Source: Chromatiaceae bacterium
Lineage (GTDB): Bacteria > Pseudomonadota > Gammaproteobacteria > Chromatiales > Chromatiaceae
Reading direction: 5' to 3'
Assembly: GCA_013426805.1 (NCBI GenBank)
Contig: JACDZG010000004.1
Span: forward strand, 58,905 to 122,904
DNA: 64,000 bases
This document shows positions 16,139-23,685 of the stretch, piece by piece (the stretch's first letter is position 1; each line of letters begins with the position of its first letter). Made by a program: the position numbers and the translations under genes. The notes below the pieces were generated by a model that worked only from the letters and a program-made list of their open reading frames with translations, was not told where the DNA came from and searched no databases.

Positions 16139-16523
16139 CTGTAGCGGCCTGCAAACATCCGGGGACCCAGTGACCCCATGATGCGTCGGCAGAGGGAGCA
16201 AGGCAGTTTGAACAGAGTCAGTGCGTTGACAGGACACGTGAAATAGGGGACGTACCACGAAATATATCGGTTACGGCACTTCCCGCCAGACTTCCGGAAG
16301 AAAGGGGAAATAGATGACGATGCGTTGGGGCGAGTTTGTCGTAACCCTCCCGTAGCAGGGCGTCGTCGCTGCGATCAGGACTATGTCGTCACGAGACGGC
16401 GTCGGCAGGGCCGCGGGACACTTATCGCCAGCCATCCAGGGCTTCGGGCCTGACAACCAAGACTACGGCAGGCCAGTCGGCCCTCATTTTCAGGAACGGC
16501 GCATTTTATGGTACACATCCATC
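16139..16523. other. Intergenic region without recognisable gene
   Basis: These 385 bases hold only short frames without homology. An open stretch from about 16383 runs into the HEPN fragment below, but its upstream half does not resemble that family. Confidence 0.3.
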
Positions 16524-16751
16524 ATGGCAACCGCGAACCCCCTTATTCTATTCAAGTTCCGCGCCGCCCTTGATACGTTGTATGATAAGGCGTTTCCGCC
16601 GTTTCTTACCCAAGCCTACAATTTGAAAGCCGTTGCCGATTACGAAACAGGGCCGGATTCCGACATTCCTCCCGAACGCTCGGCGGCGGCTCTTGACACT
16701 GCCGCCCGTTTCGTAGATTGCATCGCCGGGTTACTCGGCGATGACGCATAA
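16524..16751 (+). pseudogene. HEPN-domain protein, C-terminal fragment
   Basis: The last ~50 codons, with LTQAYNLKAVADYETGP and ALDTAARFVDCIAGLLG, match the C-terminal helices of HEPN-domain proteins, RNA-binding or RNase toxins that often pair with small nucleotidyltransferases. The catalytic R-x4-6-H region would lie upstream and is absent, and the ATG at 16524 has no ribosome site. I read it as a truncated gene, possibly a dead toxin half. No nucleotidyltransferase partner is nearby. Confidence 0.45.
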
Positions 16752-17179
16752 CTTGCCTATCACTGATAAAGGACATTACCAGTGGTAGGCCACGCCGCCT
16801 CCAGCAGGCCCCCTGGTCCCCACCAGCGTCAGGGGCGATGTCCAACTTTGCTCATCCTTGACAGCCGCCAAGTCGCGGCTTAGAGCTTGCCCGATACAGA
16901 ACGCAGCGGTTCATGCCCATGAATGTCAACCTGTCCCCCCAACTCGAAGACGACGACGGATCGGTGTCCTGAAGAGCTTACCTCCCCTACGGTCTCATGC
17001 CCGCCCTTGTCCCCCTCCTGTCAGTGCCGACTCTGCCTGTCGTGGTGGAGGCCACCGGGGACCGGGCGCGGCGGCGGGTGTGTCACATAGTGCGGGTTGG
17101 GTCTGGCGACGGTCATGGCCACATCCGCGTCCCGGCCCGTGTGCTACAATGTAACTCATCTCGCTGAGCAGAGGACCCC
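16752..17179. other. Intergenic region with a possible ParD-like scrap and the RelB promoter
   Basis: There is no full gene in these 428 bases. A 17-codon frame at about 16919, MNVNLSPQLEDDDGSVS, resembles the very start of ParD-type antitoxins and then stops; this is suggestive only. A TACAAT at 17145-17150, 30 bases before the RelB ATG, is a plausible -10 box without a good -35 partner. Confidence 0.35.
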
Positions 17180-17458
17180 ATGGCGACCACATCCATGATC
17201 CATGTGCGGATCGACGAGCAGGTCAAGGCCCAGGCGAACGCGACGCTGGCAGCGATGGGTCTGACCATGTCCGATGCCGTTCGCGTATTCCTGACGCGCG
17301 TCGCCGCCGAACAGCGGCTTCCATTCGCCCTGGAGGCGCCGAACGCCGAGACCCGCGCGGCGATGGCCGAGGCCGATGCGATCACCCGTCAGCACCACGC
17401 CCGTTTCACTACCGCTGCCGAACTGTTCGATGACATCGACAAGGCCAGCCGCGAGTAA
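17180..17458 (+). CDS. RelB/DinJ-family antitoxin
   Basis: A 92-residue antitoxin. The N-terminal ribbon-helix-helix half (MIHVRIDEQVKAQANATLAA, MTMSDAVRVFLTRVA-like with LTMSDAVRVFLTRVA) is the RelB/DinJ signature and would bind DNA and autoregulate the operon. The C-terminal half (from ~57) would wrap the toxin. The ATG at 17180 is preceded by AGAGGACCCC. It overlaps the downstream YafQ-type toxin by 29 bases, the usual arrangement for translational coupling. The partner is intact, so this looks like a working type II system. Confidence 0.88.
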   Translation: MATTSMIHVRIDEQVKAQANATLAAMGLTMSDAVRVFLTRVAAEQRLPFALEAPNAETRAAMAEADAITRQHHARFTTAAELFDDIDKASRE

Positions 17459-17759
17459 GCGTGCGGTCCCGCCGCGTGCGGCGGACTATACGAAGTCGTT
17501 CCTCCAGGACTGGCAGCGACTGTCGCGATCCGGGCGGTTCGACATGCGGAGGCTCAAGGAAGCGATGTTGCTCCTGATCGCCAACGACGGCCCCCTGGGG
17601 CCGGAGTGGCTGGATCACCCCTTGGTCGGCGACTGGAAGGGACATCGGGAATGCCACATCGGCGGCGACTTTCTGCCGGCATACAAGCTCGACGATCGCC
17701 GGAGTACGGGGCTGGTGGTCTTCGTGCGAGCCGGGACCCACGCGGAATTGTTCGAGTAG
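17430..17759 (+). CDS. yafQ: YafQ-family mRNA interferase toxin
   Basis: A 109-residue toxin of the RelE/YafQ family, which cuts mRNA on the ribosome. Diagnostic segments are DHPLVGDWKGHRECHIGGDF and YKLDD, ending VRAGTHAELF. The His and Asp residues used by E. coli YafQ, and its final His and Phe (AGTHAELF), are present. The ATG at 17430 lies inside the antitoxin gene; an earlier in-frame ATG at 17376 would add 18 unrelated residues. It is predicted to be active and held by the adjacent RelB/DinJ protein. Confidence 0.87.
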   Translation: MTSTRPAASKRAVPPRAADYTKSFLQDWQRLSRSGRFDMRRLKEAMLLLIANDGPLGPEWLDHPLVGDWKGHRECHIGGDFLPAYKLDDRRSTGLVVFVRAGTHAELFE

Positions 17760-18159
17760 TCGAGCTTGACATCAGCATTGCCGGCAAGTCGCTGACTCTG
17801 CTGGTCGAGACGAAGAAGACGGTCTATCCGCGTGATGTCCGGCAGGCGCTCTGGCGGATCAAGTCCCTGGCCAACCACCGCAGCGCGCGGCCAAACAGCG
17901 ACAGCGTACCCGTGCTGGCCGCCGAGTCACTCTCCGCGGACAGGGGCCGAACAAGGAACGGCACCTGCGCGACTCACGCGCCCTGCTCGACGCCTGGGCT
18001 GCCCAGGTCGCGGGAAGCCGGCCGGCGATCCTGCGACGCTACTTCCTGCCTGGCACGAAAGCCGAAGCGCTGGTAGACCGTGCTGCGCCGGCCTTTGAAG
18101 ACCGTGGAGTCAGCTATGCCATCAGCAACCCCGAAGTCGCCAAGATGCGTTGCATGTAA
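17756..18159 (+). pseudogene. Decayed gene, possibly AbiEi-like or restriction-type regulator
   Basis: Two coding-like pieces lie in different frames. The first (17756-~17930) is VELDISIAGKSLTLLVETKK followed by YPRDVRQALWRIK. The second (~17968-18159) runs SRALLDAWAAQVAG to RYFLPGTKAEAL and ends at TAA. The order and spacing suggest one gene with an internal deletion or frameshift. The second part faintly resembles type IV antitoxin (AbiEi-like) proteins, but I would not insist on the family. It fills the gap between two toxin-antitoxin operons. Confidence 0.4.
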
Positions 18160-18178
18160 CTTTTTTGTTGACTATACT
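18150..18178 (+). promoter_or_regulatory. Promoter of the mazEF-type operon
   Basis: TTGCAT (18150-18155) and TATACT (18173-18178) are separated by 17 bases, 33 bases before the antitoxin start. Autoregulation by the antitoxin would act here, though no clear palindrome was seen. Confidence 0.55.
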
Positions 18179-18210
18179 GTTTGGGGTGACGGGACGATAG
18201 GAGATTTGCG

Positions 18211-18435
18211 TTGGCAACGATTCCCGGGAACGCCCGTGTTCAAAAGCATCGCGATGCCTTGCGTATGGCAGGACTTCGCCCGGTGCAAATCTGGGTGCCT
18301 GATACGCGCCGGCCAGACTTCGCGGAAGAATGCCGCCGCCAGTCTCTGATTGCCGCTCAGGCGGATCTGGCCGACACGGAGATGCAGCGATTCATGGATG
18401 CAGCCTTGGCGGATGTGAACGGTTGGACGGCATGA
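18211..18435 (+). CDS. MazE-type antitoxin
   Basis: A 74-residue antitoxin of the small MazE-like family usually found directly before MazF-type toxins. It starts at TTG 18211 with a strong AGGAGA site six bases upstream. The N-terminal part (NARVQKHRDALRMAGLRPVQIWVPDTR) is the conserved DNA-binding half, and the helical C-terminus (SLIAAQADLADTEMQRFMD) is the toxin-binding half. Its stop codon overlaps the toxin ATG in an ATGA arrangement, so the pair is translationally coupled. It is expected to neutralise the MazF protein next door and repress the promoter at 18150-18178. Confidence 0.85.
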   Translation: MATIPGNARVQKHRDALRMAGLRPVQIWVPDTRRPDFAEECRRQSLIAAQADLADTEMQRFMDAALADVNGWTA

Positions 18436-18758
18436 TGCGGGGGGACTTTGTGACCATCGCCATGCAAGGCGACTTCGGCAAGCCGAGACCCGCGTTGGTG
18501 ATTCAGGCCGATCATTTCGGCGAGCACGCCACCGTAACCGTCCTGCCGACAACAAGCACGCTGGTTGCCGCGCCGCTGTTTCGGATCACTGTTCAGCCGA
18601 ACGCCGAGAACGGCTTGCAGAAGCCGTCACAAGTCATGGTTGATAAGGCGATGACCGTGAAGCGCGACAAGGTCGGGCAAGCCTTCGGGCGCATTGATGG
18701 GGATAAAATGGTAGAGATTGAGCGTTGTTTGGCCGTTTTCTTTGGCATTGCAAAATGA
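18432..18758 (+). CDS. mazF: MazF/PemK-family endoribonuclease toxin
   Basis: A 108-residue toxin of the MazF/PemK family, ribosome-independent RNases that cut mRNA at short sequences. The N-terminus MMRGDFVTIAMQGDFGKPRP and ALVIQAD, the TVTVLPTTS strand and the C-terminal DKAMTVKRDKVGQAFGRID are typical, with the Arg/Ser/Thr residues expected around the active site. It starts at ATG 18432 within the antitoxin stop. All conserved blocks are present, so it should be functional. Confidence 0.9.
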   Translation: MMRGDFVTIAMQGDFGKPRPALVIQADHFGEHATVTVLPTTSTLVAAPLFRITVQPNAENGLQKPSQVMVDKAMTVKRDKVGQAFGRIDGDKMVEIERCLAVFFGIAK

Positions 18759-18931
18759 TGGACAACACGATTGCCAAACTACATGACCAGTGGATGGCCG
18801 ATTCCGAGAAGGTATTCGATCCTTCGGGCGCTACGCGGTGGCATTTCCTGGTACAAAGCGAGCTTAAACCCACCTCTTACTTTGGCCAATCGTCCGGTAA
18901 AGTCCTTCGTAGACCGCTTCATCAAGTGTAA
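18755..18931 (+). CDS. Short ORF overlapping the mazF stop, unknown
   Basis: A 58-codon frame starting MMDNTIAKLHDQWMADSEKV overlaps the mazF stop as ATGA, the same coupling seen upstream, which is the only positive sign. No family is recognised, and the last ~20 residues look non-coding. It may be the N-terminal scrap of a third operon gene that was cut by later rearrangement. Confidence 0.3.
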   Translation: MMDNTIAKLHDQWMADSEKVFDPSGATRWHFLVQSELKPTSYFGQSSGKVLRRPLHQV

Positions 18932-19096
18932 TCGTCATTCGTTTATGCATCGCAATTCCCCAAGATACGTTATGCGTATAACGTATTATAGTCCTGCCGG
19001 CGGGTGGGGGGCCTTCAGTCGGCCGCGTCCGTGGGAGCCTGACCCCGGCGCCGGGCTGCAGCCTTCAGCTTCGGCGCTGGCTCGTGTTCCCAGGGG

Positions 19097-19196
19097 CCTT
19101 GGACATAAACCCGGCCACCGCGCGATCTGCACCGTCGTCGGTCCGCACAGCGGACCCTACAGGTCACGGTGTACCGTAGGGTCCGCTGTGCGGACC
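19097..19196. repeat. Dispersed hairpin repeat, copy A
   Basis: A unique 34-base block (19097-19130, CCTTGGACATAAAC...) is followed after nine bases by a perfect 21-base inverted repeat (19140-19160 with 19176-19196, arms GGTCCGCACAGCGGACCCTA + C), loop 15. The same arrangement appears inverted at 55059-55159. Each arm itself contains the palindromic core GTCCGC(AC)AGCGGAC. It resembles a REP/MITE-like non-coding element and lies in a 400-bp gene-free stretch (18932-19330). Confidence 0.75.
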
Positions 19197-19230
19197 GTCC
19201 GCAGCCGGCCAGCGACGGCCTTTCCGTAAC

Positions 19231-19323
19231 TGGAGGTCGCGGCTTTAGCCGGTGGCGATTCCCGAGATCTCAAAGAAAATCGGTGGTGCCTGCGCGCCGG
19301 ACCGGCTAAAGCCTCGACCTCCA
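19231..19323. repeat. Second inverted repeat (22-bp arms)
   Basis: Arms 19231-19252 (TGGAGGTCGCGGCTTTAGCC...) and 19302-19323 are inverted copies matching at 21 of 22 positions, with 49 bases between. It sits 34 bases after copy A of the dispersed hairpin and just before the HAD fragment. It could be another small palindromic element. No second copy was noticed elsewhere in the window. Confidence 0.6.
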
Positions 19324-19329
19324 ATCGCC

Positions 19330-19541
19330 GAAACGATGACCAAGGCCCGCACTGACATGGCCTCCGCGGGGTCGGCCCGGGCGACCCAGGCGAACAGCCG
19401 GATGCCGCCCAGGTCGTCGGTCATGCGCTGACGCAGCGCCTGGGCGACCATCGGCAGCTTCCACCAGGTCACGCCCAGCTGACGCAGGACCTTGCGTGCG
19501 GGCAGGTCGCGCAACTGGTCGCGTGCAGGCGGTGCGATCAC
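19330..19541 (-). pseudogene. HAD-phosphatase fragment, second copy
   Basis: About 70 codons read APPARDQLRDLPARKVLRQL, then GVTWWKLPMVAQALRQRM and DDLGGIRLFAWVARADP. Over 47 residues they match the HAD pseudogene at 12.2-12.8 kb at 32 positions. The motif I FDFDGT start and the C-terminal half are missing. Its position relative to the microprotein gene downstream (same order and strands) matches the first copy, so the pair appears to be a duplicated block. Confidence 0.65.
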
Positions 19542-19818
19542 GTTCAGTGCCTCAGGGCCAGACCGCGCAGACGCTCCAGGCGCTGGATCCCGGACTTGAG
19601 CGCGGCGATGCCGGCCTTAAGGTGCCGTCCGCCATGAGGTCACCCTGTCGGATCGCTCACATCAGAATACCTGCAGCGTCTGCCAAGCCGGTAACCTAGC
19701 GCGGTACTAGGAAAATACCATTGACTAAAAGCAGGATTACTTGAGCCTCGATTTGCCGGACCCCATCCTCTCTCATGTCGGACAGTGAATACCAACAATC
19801 GGCCCTGAGGTGATTACC

Positions 19819-19926
19819 ATGAGTGAAGCAACTCTCCGTTCCAAGACCAACGTGGCACTTTGGCTTGCCCTCTCCATCATGTTGGTCCCGCTCGTTCCCT
19901 ATGCCTTGAAGGGCGCCGGATTATAG
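19819..19926 (+). CDS. 35-residue single-pass membrane microprotein, copy 2
   Basis: This gene encodes the same protein as 13304-13411 except Ala33 for Thr33. The ribosome site GAGGTGA is retained. Nine base differences in 108, eight silent, point to purifying selection since duplication. About 40 bases after the stop are also nearly identical between copies, up to the terminator. The helix LWLALSIMLVPLVPYAL would span the membrane once. It is monocistronic, with its own upstream block and hairpin. Two maintained copies suggest a needed, perhaps dose-dependent role; what it does is unknown. Confidence 0.75.
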   Translation: MSEATLRSKTNVALWLALSIMLVPLVPYALKGAGL

Positions 19927-19944
19927 CCGTCAGTCACACCGCAA

Positions 19945-20004
19945 CGCATTCAGGATAGGGCTCTGCAGGGCGCTGAGCCCTATTCTGTCATTTCACTGAA
20001 TGCG
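19945..20004 (+). terminator. Nested hairpin terminator after microprotein copy 2
   Basis: The inner perfect stem ATAGGGCTC/GAGCCCTAT (19955-19963 with 19975-19983) sits inside an outer perfect stem CGCATTCAG/CTGAATGCG (19945-19953 with 19996-20004). This is a strong candidate terminator or a structured RNA end. Confidence 0.65.
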
Positions 20005-20058
20005 TTCGGAAATCTTAGGTTGGTCAGAACCTAGCGGGGGGACGGATTCGGTCTGTTG

Positions 20059-20379
20059 CTAAAAAGCGACGCAAACACCCACTTGCCCCGTCTCACCAGT
20101 ATCTATTCGTACGACTCTCCCATCTACGACACGTCCTTCGCTCCATGCATAGCGCTGCGCGCCAGGGTCGGGTGGACCGGCGGGTAATACAAGGGCAAAG
20201 CTGATTGGTTGATTCATAACAACCTTCTGGCGATCCGTCTCAAAATACGCGCCTGAACCACTGATGTTGCGCGTCATTGCTTCGCAGTCAGGCAGCAAGA
20301 CCGGATAGCGCAACGCGTGGCGCGGGTCGCAACGACGGTTGTCGATGGCAAGCAGGGTCTTGGGGGGAGTAGCTATCAT
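20059..20379 (-). CDS. PilZ-domain protein
   Basis: A 106-residue single-domain PilZ protein, predicted to bind cyclic di-GMP. The two binding motifs are visible: RxxxR as RHALR (within RRCDPRHALRYPVLL) and the (D/N)xSxxG motif as NISGSG followed by AYFETD. The length fits a stand-alone PilZ receptor. The ATG at 20379 has an AGAGAG sequence about eight bases upstream. It stands alone between the microprotein gene and a hypothetical gene, so its output partner cannot be named. Confidence 0.85.
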   Translation of the reverse strand: MIATPPKTLLAIDNRRCDPRHALRYPVLLPDCEAMTRNISGSGAYFETDRQKVVMNQPISFALVLPAGPPDPGAQRYAWSEGRVVDGRVVRIDTGETGQVGVCVAF

Positions 20380-20456
20380 TGCTTGGCTCTCTGGAATTCA
20401 TCGGTTGGGTACGATAGGCCGGGTATCGTGGAATGGTCTGTTCGCTTGATGTCGTT

Positions 20457-20726
20457 TTAGAACCAAACGAGACGGCGGACGGGCCAGCTTGGGTCTTCAG
20501 TTTTCGGCTCCGCTGTGGCGGGCCGCAGTTCCGCGATGATCTGTAAGGCTAACTGCCTGGCCGTCCTCCCCATGGTCAAACGCATCTTGCGGGAGACGGG
20601 ATCCTCGTCGATGTCTTCGTCAGCTTGAGCCGCGTCGATGATGGACAGCAGCGTACCTGCTTCATCAATCATGGCGGTCCGCCAACTGTCTTCGTTCCCG
20701 TTCATGTTCCAGCCGATGGCGTTCAT
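20457..20726 (-). CDS. Hypothetical acidic protein
   Basis: About 89 residues from the ATG at 20726 (MNAIGWNMNGNEDSW). The frame is open further upstream, to 20834, but the added sequence looks unrelated. The core SIIDAAQADEDIDEDPVSRK is strongly acidic and is followed by a basic-amphipathic helix (MGRTARQLALQIIAEL). No family is recognised. It lies 77 bases upstream of the PilZ gene on the same strand and could be co-transcribed with it. Confidence 0.4.
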   Translation of the reverse strand: MNAIGWNMNGNEDSWRTAMIDEAGTLLSIIDAAQADEDIDEDPVSRKMRLTMGRTARQLALQIIAELRPATAEPKTEDPSWPVRRLVWF

Positions 20727-20918
20727 TGAGTGTTGGGGTTCTCTTGGAGTAAAGTATTCGTGCGATTGACTTGTGGCCTTTCTTCCCGCAAGCAGCGCAG
20801 TGTGCTCGGGCGCCTCGATTTGATCTCCCGGCATTAGGTCGTAATTTCACCCTTTGCGTACGAAATCTCGGTGCGGTGGCATACACTGCGCTCATTCTCT
20901 GACGAAGGCCTCATCGCC

Positions 20919-21725
20919 ATGAAAAACCCCATGATCCACCAGGGTCACGGTCCCTTCCAGGCCGACCAGTTGCGTTCGGGCGATCCCTATGAACTCTCCA
21001 ATGGTCATCCGATTCAGTGTCTGCCGACCGGAGGTCGCGGCTCCAAGGCCAATCTGATCGGCGGTCTCGTGCTCGGGACCGATCCCGATGTCGACTCCGC
21101 CGGCGTCGACACCGGCTACGCGCCCACACCGGGAACCTTGCGTGCGCCGGATGTCGCGGTCGGCAATGTGCCGGACGTGCCGGGCTGGGTCGCGGGCGCG
21201 CCGCCGCTGGCGCTGGAATATGCCGATACCGGCCAGGACGAAGACGATCTGGCGCTCAAGATCACCGAACTGTTGGCCGCCGGTACCCGCTTCGTGTGGG
21301 TGGTGCGGCTCACTGGGCCACGACGCGTCGAGGTCCATCAACCTGGTACGGCGATGCGCGTCTGCTATCCCGGCGACTGGCTCGAAGCCCCCGGCATTCT
21401 GCGTAACAAACTGCTGGTCGAGTCGCTCTACGATCCGCAAGCGGCGGCAACGGCGGCGTTCCGCAACTTGCTGCAACGTCAAGGTTACCGCGATCTGGAC
21501 GACGTGCGCGGCGAGGGCAGGGCGGCGGGTCGAACCGAGGGCAAGGCCGAGGGGGCAGTCGAGTCACTGCGCGGCGCCGTGCTCGATGTGCTCGACGGTC
21601 GCGGGATGATTGCCGACGCCGCCACGTGCGCGCGTCTCGAACGCTGCGCCGATCCTGAGCAACTGCGGCACTGGTTGCGCCGGGCCGCGACCCTCGACGA
21701 CGTGGCGGATCTGTTCGAGGCGTGA
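20919..21725 (+). CDS. Uma2-family (DUF820) putative PD-(D/E)xK nuclease
   Basis: A 268-residue protein of the Uma2/DUF820 family, a restriction-endonuclease-like fold that is greatly expanded in cyanobacteria and some purple sulfur bacteria. The core residues fit: APDVAVG (Asp), ALEYADTGQDEDD (Glu) and LALKITELLAAG (Lys). The ~70-residue C-terminal extension (GEGRAAGRTEGKAEGAVESL) is charged and helical, as seen in longer members. I chose the ATG at 20919 because homology begins there. The biological role of the family is not settled. Confidence 0.8.
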   Translation: MKNPMIHQGHGPFQADQLRSGDPYELSNGHPIQCLPTGGRGSKANLIGGLVLGTDPDVDSAGVDTGYAPTPGTLRAPDVAVGNVPDVPGWVAGAPPLALEYADTGQDEDDLALKITELLAAGTRFVWVVRLTGPRRVEVHQPGTAMRVCYPGDWLEAPGILRNKLLVESLYDPQAAATAAFRNLLQRQGYRDLDDVRGEGRAAGRTEGKAEGAVESLRGAVLDVLDGRGMIADAATCARLERCADPEQLRHWLRRAATLDDVADLFEA

Positions 21726-21892
21726 TCGGGGTCGCGGGCGGGACGCTGGTCCGCCTCGGCGCGGAGCAGGATCTCGTCGACATCTGGTCAATAACCCCGC
21801 GAGGCTCAGTAACATCAGCCGGCCCATAGCTTTACATAATCTTTATTATCGGCCATTAAAATGTAAGCGCAGTTTAGTACGCGAAATGGAAA

Positions 21893-21914
21893 GACGGGCG
21901 CCGCGGCGCCCGTC
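21893..21914 (-). terminator. Terminator of the DUF1254 gene
   Basis: A 22-base perfect palindrome (GACGGGCGCC GC GGCGCCCGTC) lies 28 bases beyond the DUF1254 stop. On the minus strand it is followed by TTTCC, consistent with an intrinsic terminator. Confidence 0.6.
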
Positions 21915-21942
21915 GAAGGTGCTCTTGTGCTGCGATCTGCGA

Positions 21943-23439
21943 TCAGGGTTGCAACGCGATTTCGCCCGGTCGCCAAGTCTTGTTGAACCAGGGCTCCAGC
22001 GGACCGTAGAGGCGAAGGATCATAAACCAGCCCTTGCCCGGAATCGTCTGCACCCAGTTGTTCTCAATTCCTATTGGTGCTTGGGGTCCGAAGTAGACAT
22101 CCACCGAGCCGTCCGCATTGATCTTGACGCCCTTGTTCTGGCTACTGACGCTCGGGGCCTGCTGGTCGGTCTGCACCATCGAGCGGGTCTGGTTGTCGTA
22201 GACGATGACCGACCAGAAGTCCTTGACCGGGATGTTCGGCGGCAGGCGCAGCTTGTAGGTCTTGCCGCCATCAAAGGGACTGCCATGCGCATCCTGCACC
22301 GACCAGGGGTATTGCGATCCCCGGCCCACCATCTTCTCCTCCATGGCAGGCGTAACGCCGGTGGCAAAGTAATAGTAGAAGGCGGCACCATCCAAGTTGC
22401 CGACACCGGGTGCTACCTCGAACTTGTAGCCACCGAAGAACGGTAGGCGCCACGCGCTGTCGGGATAGAAATACGCCTCCTTTGAACGGATCTTGAAGGC
22501 GATGGTCCGGGCCGTCACCGCGCCGATGTGCGCGGCGTCGGTCAGGATCTTCTTCATCCGCTCATCGGGATTGAACGGCTGACCCTTGATGATCCCGATT
22601 GAGGCAAACAAGCCCAAGGTGGTGGGATCGGAACCCGCCGCCGGCTCCTCCTGGATGACTTGGTTCAACAGGCCCCAGAACGCATAGTCACCCGGTGCGA
22701 CGAAGTTCGCTGGAATCCCCGAGGCATTGACGAATTTCATTGGCGGCGGGTTGGCGGCATCGGCCAAGGGATAGATCCGCAGGTTCTTCTTGACCGAGTC
22801 CACTCCGGGCCGGGTTGAACCGTCCACCAGGAAGGCGCGAAAGACGAGCCAGTTGCCGAAGGTATTCGGCCGCACGACGTGATACCCCGACGGGATGTGG
22901 CCCTTAAATCCAGGCGGCAATAGTAGGTATTTGCCGCCCTCGCCCTTGTCGGCCCCGGTGATGCCAACGTCGGCCACCCACTTGTACCAGAAGTCGTTGA
23001 TCAGCCCCAGCACCTTGGGCGGAATCTCGACCACCAACGGCCCCTTGCTGGTGTCGGCCCAGATGAAGTTGTAGATCGTGTTGTCATTCGCCGTCAGTTC
23101 GACGGTCCTGGGATCGACCAGGTCTTCCCAGATCACGTCGGTCTGGTTGTCGGGGCCGAACTTGCGTATTGAGTCGCGCATGCCCGCCTGGTTGACGATC
23201 GGGAGCGCCAGCAGATAGGCTTGAAGCGCCCGCGAACGGTCCAGGTTGTCATAGATCTTGTCGACGGTAGCGGCTGACGGGTAACCATAATCGAGGTTCA
23301 AGGTCCCGATCGAGGACTCGATCGTGTCGGGCACGGCGACACCCGGCGCGAAGGGTGTCGTCATCTTGAAGCTCTCGGCCGACGCCGTAGCGGTGATAGC
23401 CACAGCGACAAGCGCGCCGAGCAGTGCTTGTTTCATCAT
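21943..23439 (-). CDS. Exported DUF1254/DUF1214 domain protein
   Basis: A 498-residue secreted protein. The ATG at 23439 follows an AGAGGT site, and the first residues (MMKQALLGALVAVAITATASAES) form a signal peptide. The frame is open further upstream, but that part lacks sense. The middle (AYLLALPIVNQAG, NDNTIYNFIWADTSKGPLVVEIP) is DUF1254. The C-terminal half (YYYFATGVTPAM, YKLRLPPNIPVKDFWSVIVYD, NWVQTIPGKGWFMILRLYGP) is DUF1214. The domain pair is common and poorly understood; the fold suggests binding rather than a known reaction. It is a single-gene unit with its own terminator. Confidence 0.85.
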   Translation of the reverse strand: MMKQALLGALVAVAITATASAESFKMTTPFAPGVAVPDTIESSIGTLNLDYGYPSAATVDKIYDNLDRSRALQAYLLALPIVNQAGMRDSIRKFGPDNQTDVIWEDLVDPRTVELTANDNTIYNFIWADTSKGPLVVEIPPKVLGLINDFWYKWVADVGITGADKGEGGKYLLLPPGFKGHIPSGYHVVRPNTFGNWLVFRAFLVDGSTRPGVDSVKKNLRIYPLADAANPPPMKFVNASGIPANFVAPGDYAFWGLLNQVIQEEPAAGSDPTTLGLFASIGIIKGQPFNPDERMKKILTDAAHIGAVTARTIAFKIRSKEAYFYPDSAWRLPFFGGYKFEVAPGVGNLDGAAFYYYFATGVTPAMEEKMVGRGSQYPWSVQDAHGSPFDGGKTYKLRLPPNIPVKDFWSVIVYDNQTRSMVQTDQQAPSVSSQNKGVKINADGSVDVYFGPQAPIGIENNWVQTIPGKGWFMILRLYGPLEPWFNKTWRPGEIALQP

Positions 23440-23685
23440 CTTCGGACCTCTCACTCGTACCTTGTATACACCGGATGCTTCAGCAGCCGCGCAGAATGTG
23501 GGCGAGCAATAATATCCGAACTGTGCTGCAGCGAGTCCGAACCGTTGTCCCCGAGTAAAGGTGTCGCTACCACCGGCGTGAGGCAAGTACCTTGCGTTGA
23601 CACACATCGGTCCCCCGCGCCGAAAAGCGGCGCGGGGATTGGTGTTGACGTCCATCGCTCAGGCGTGGTCTTGGGTCGCTCGCTG

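Noticed and set aside
20871..20918. Longer start for the Uma2 protein
   Set aside because: Homology to the family begins after the ATG at 20919, and the upstream residues look unrelated.
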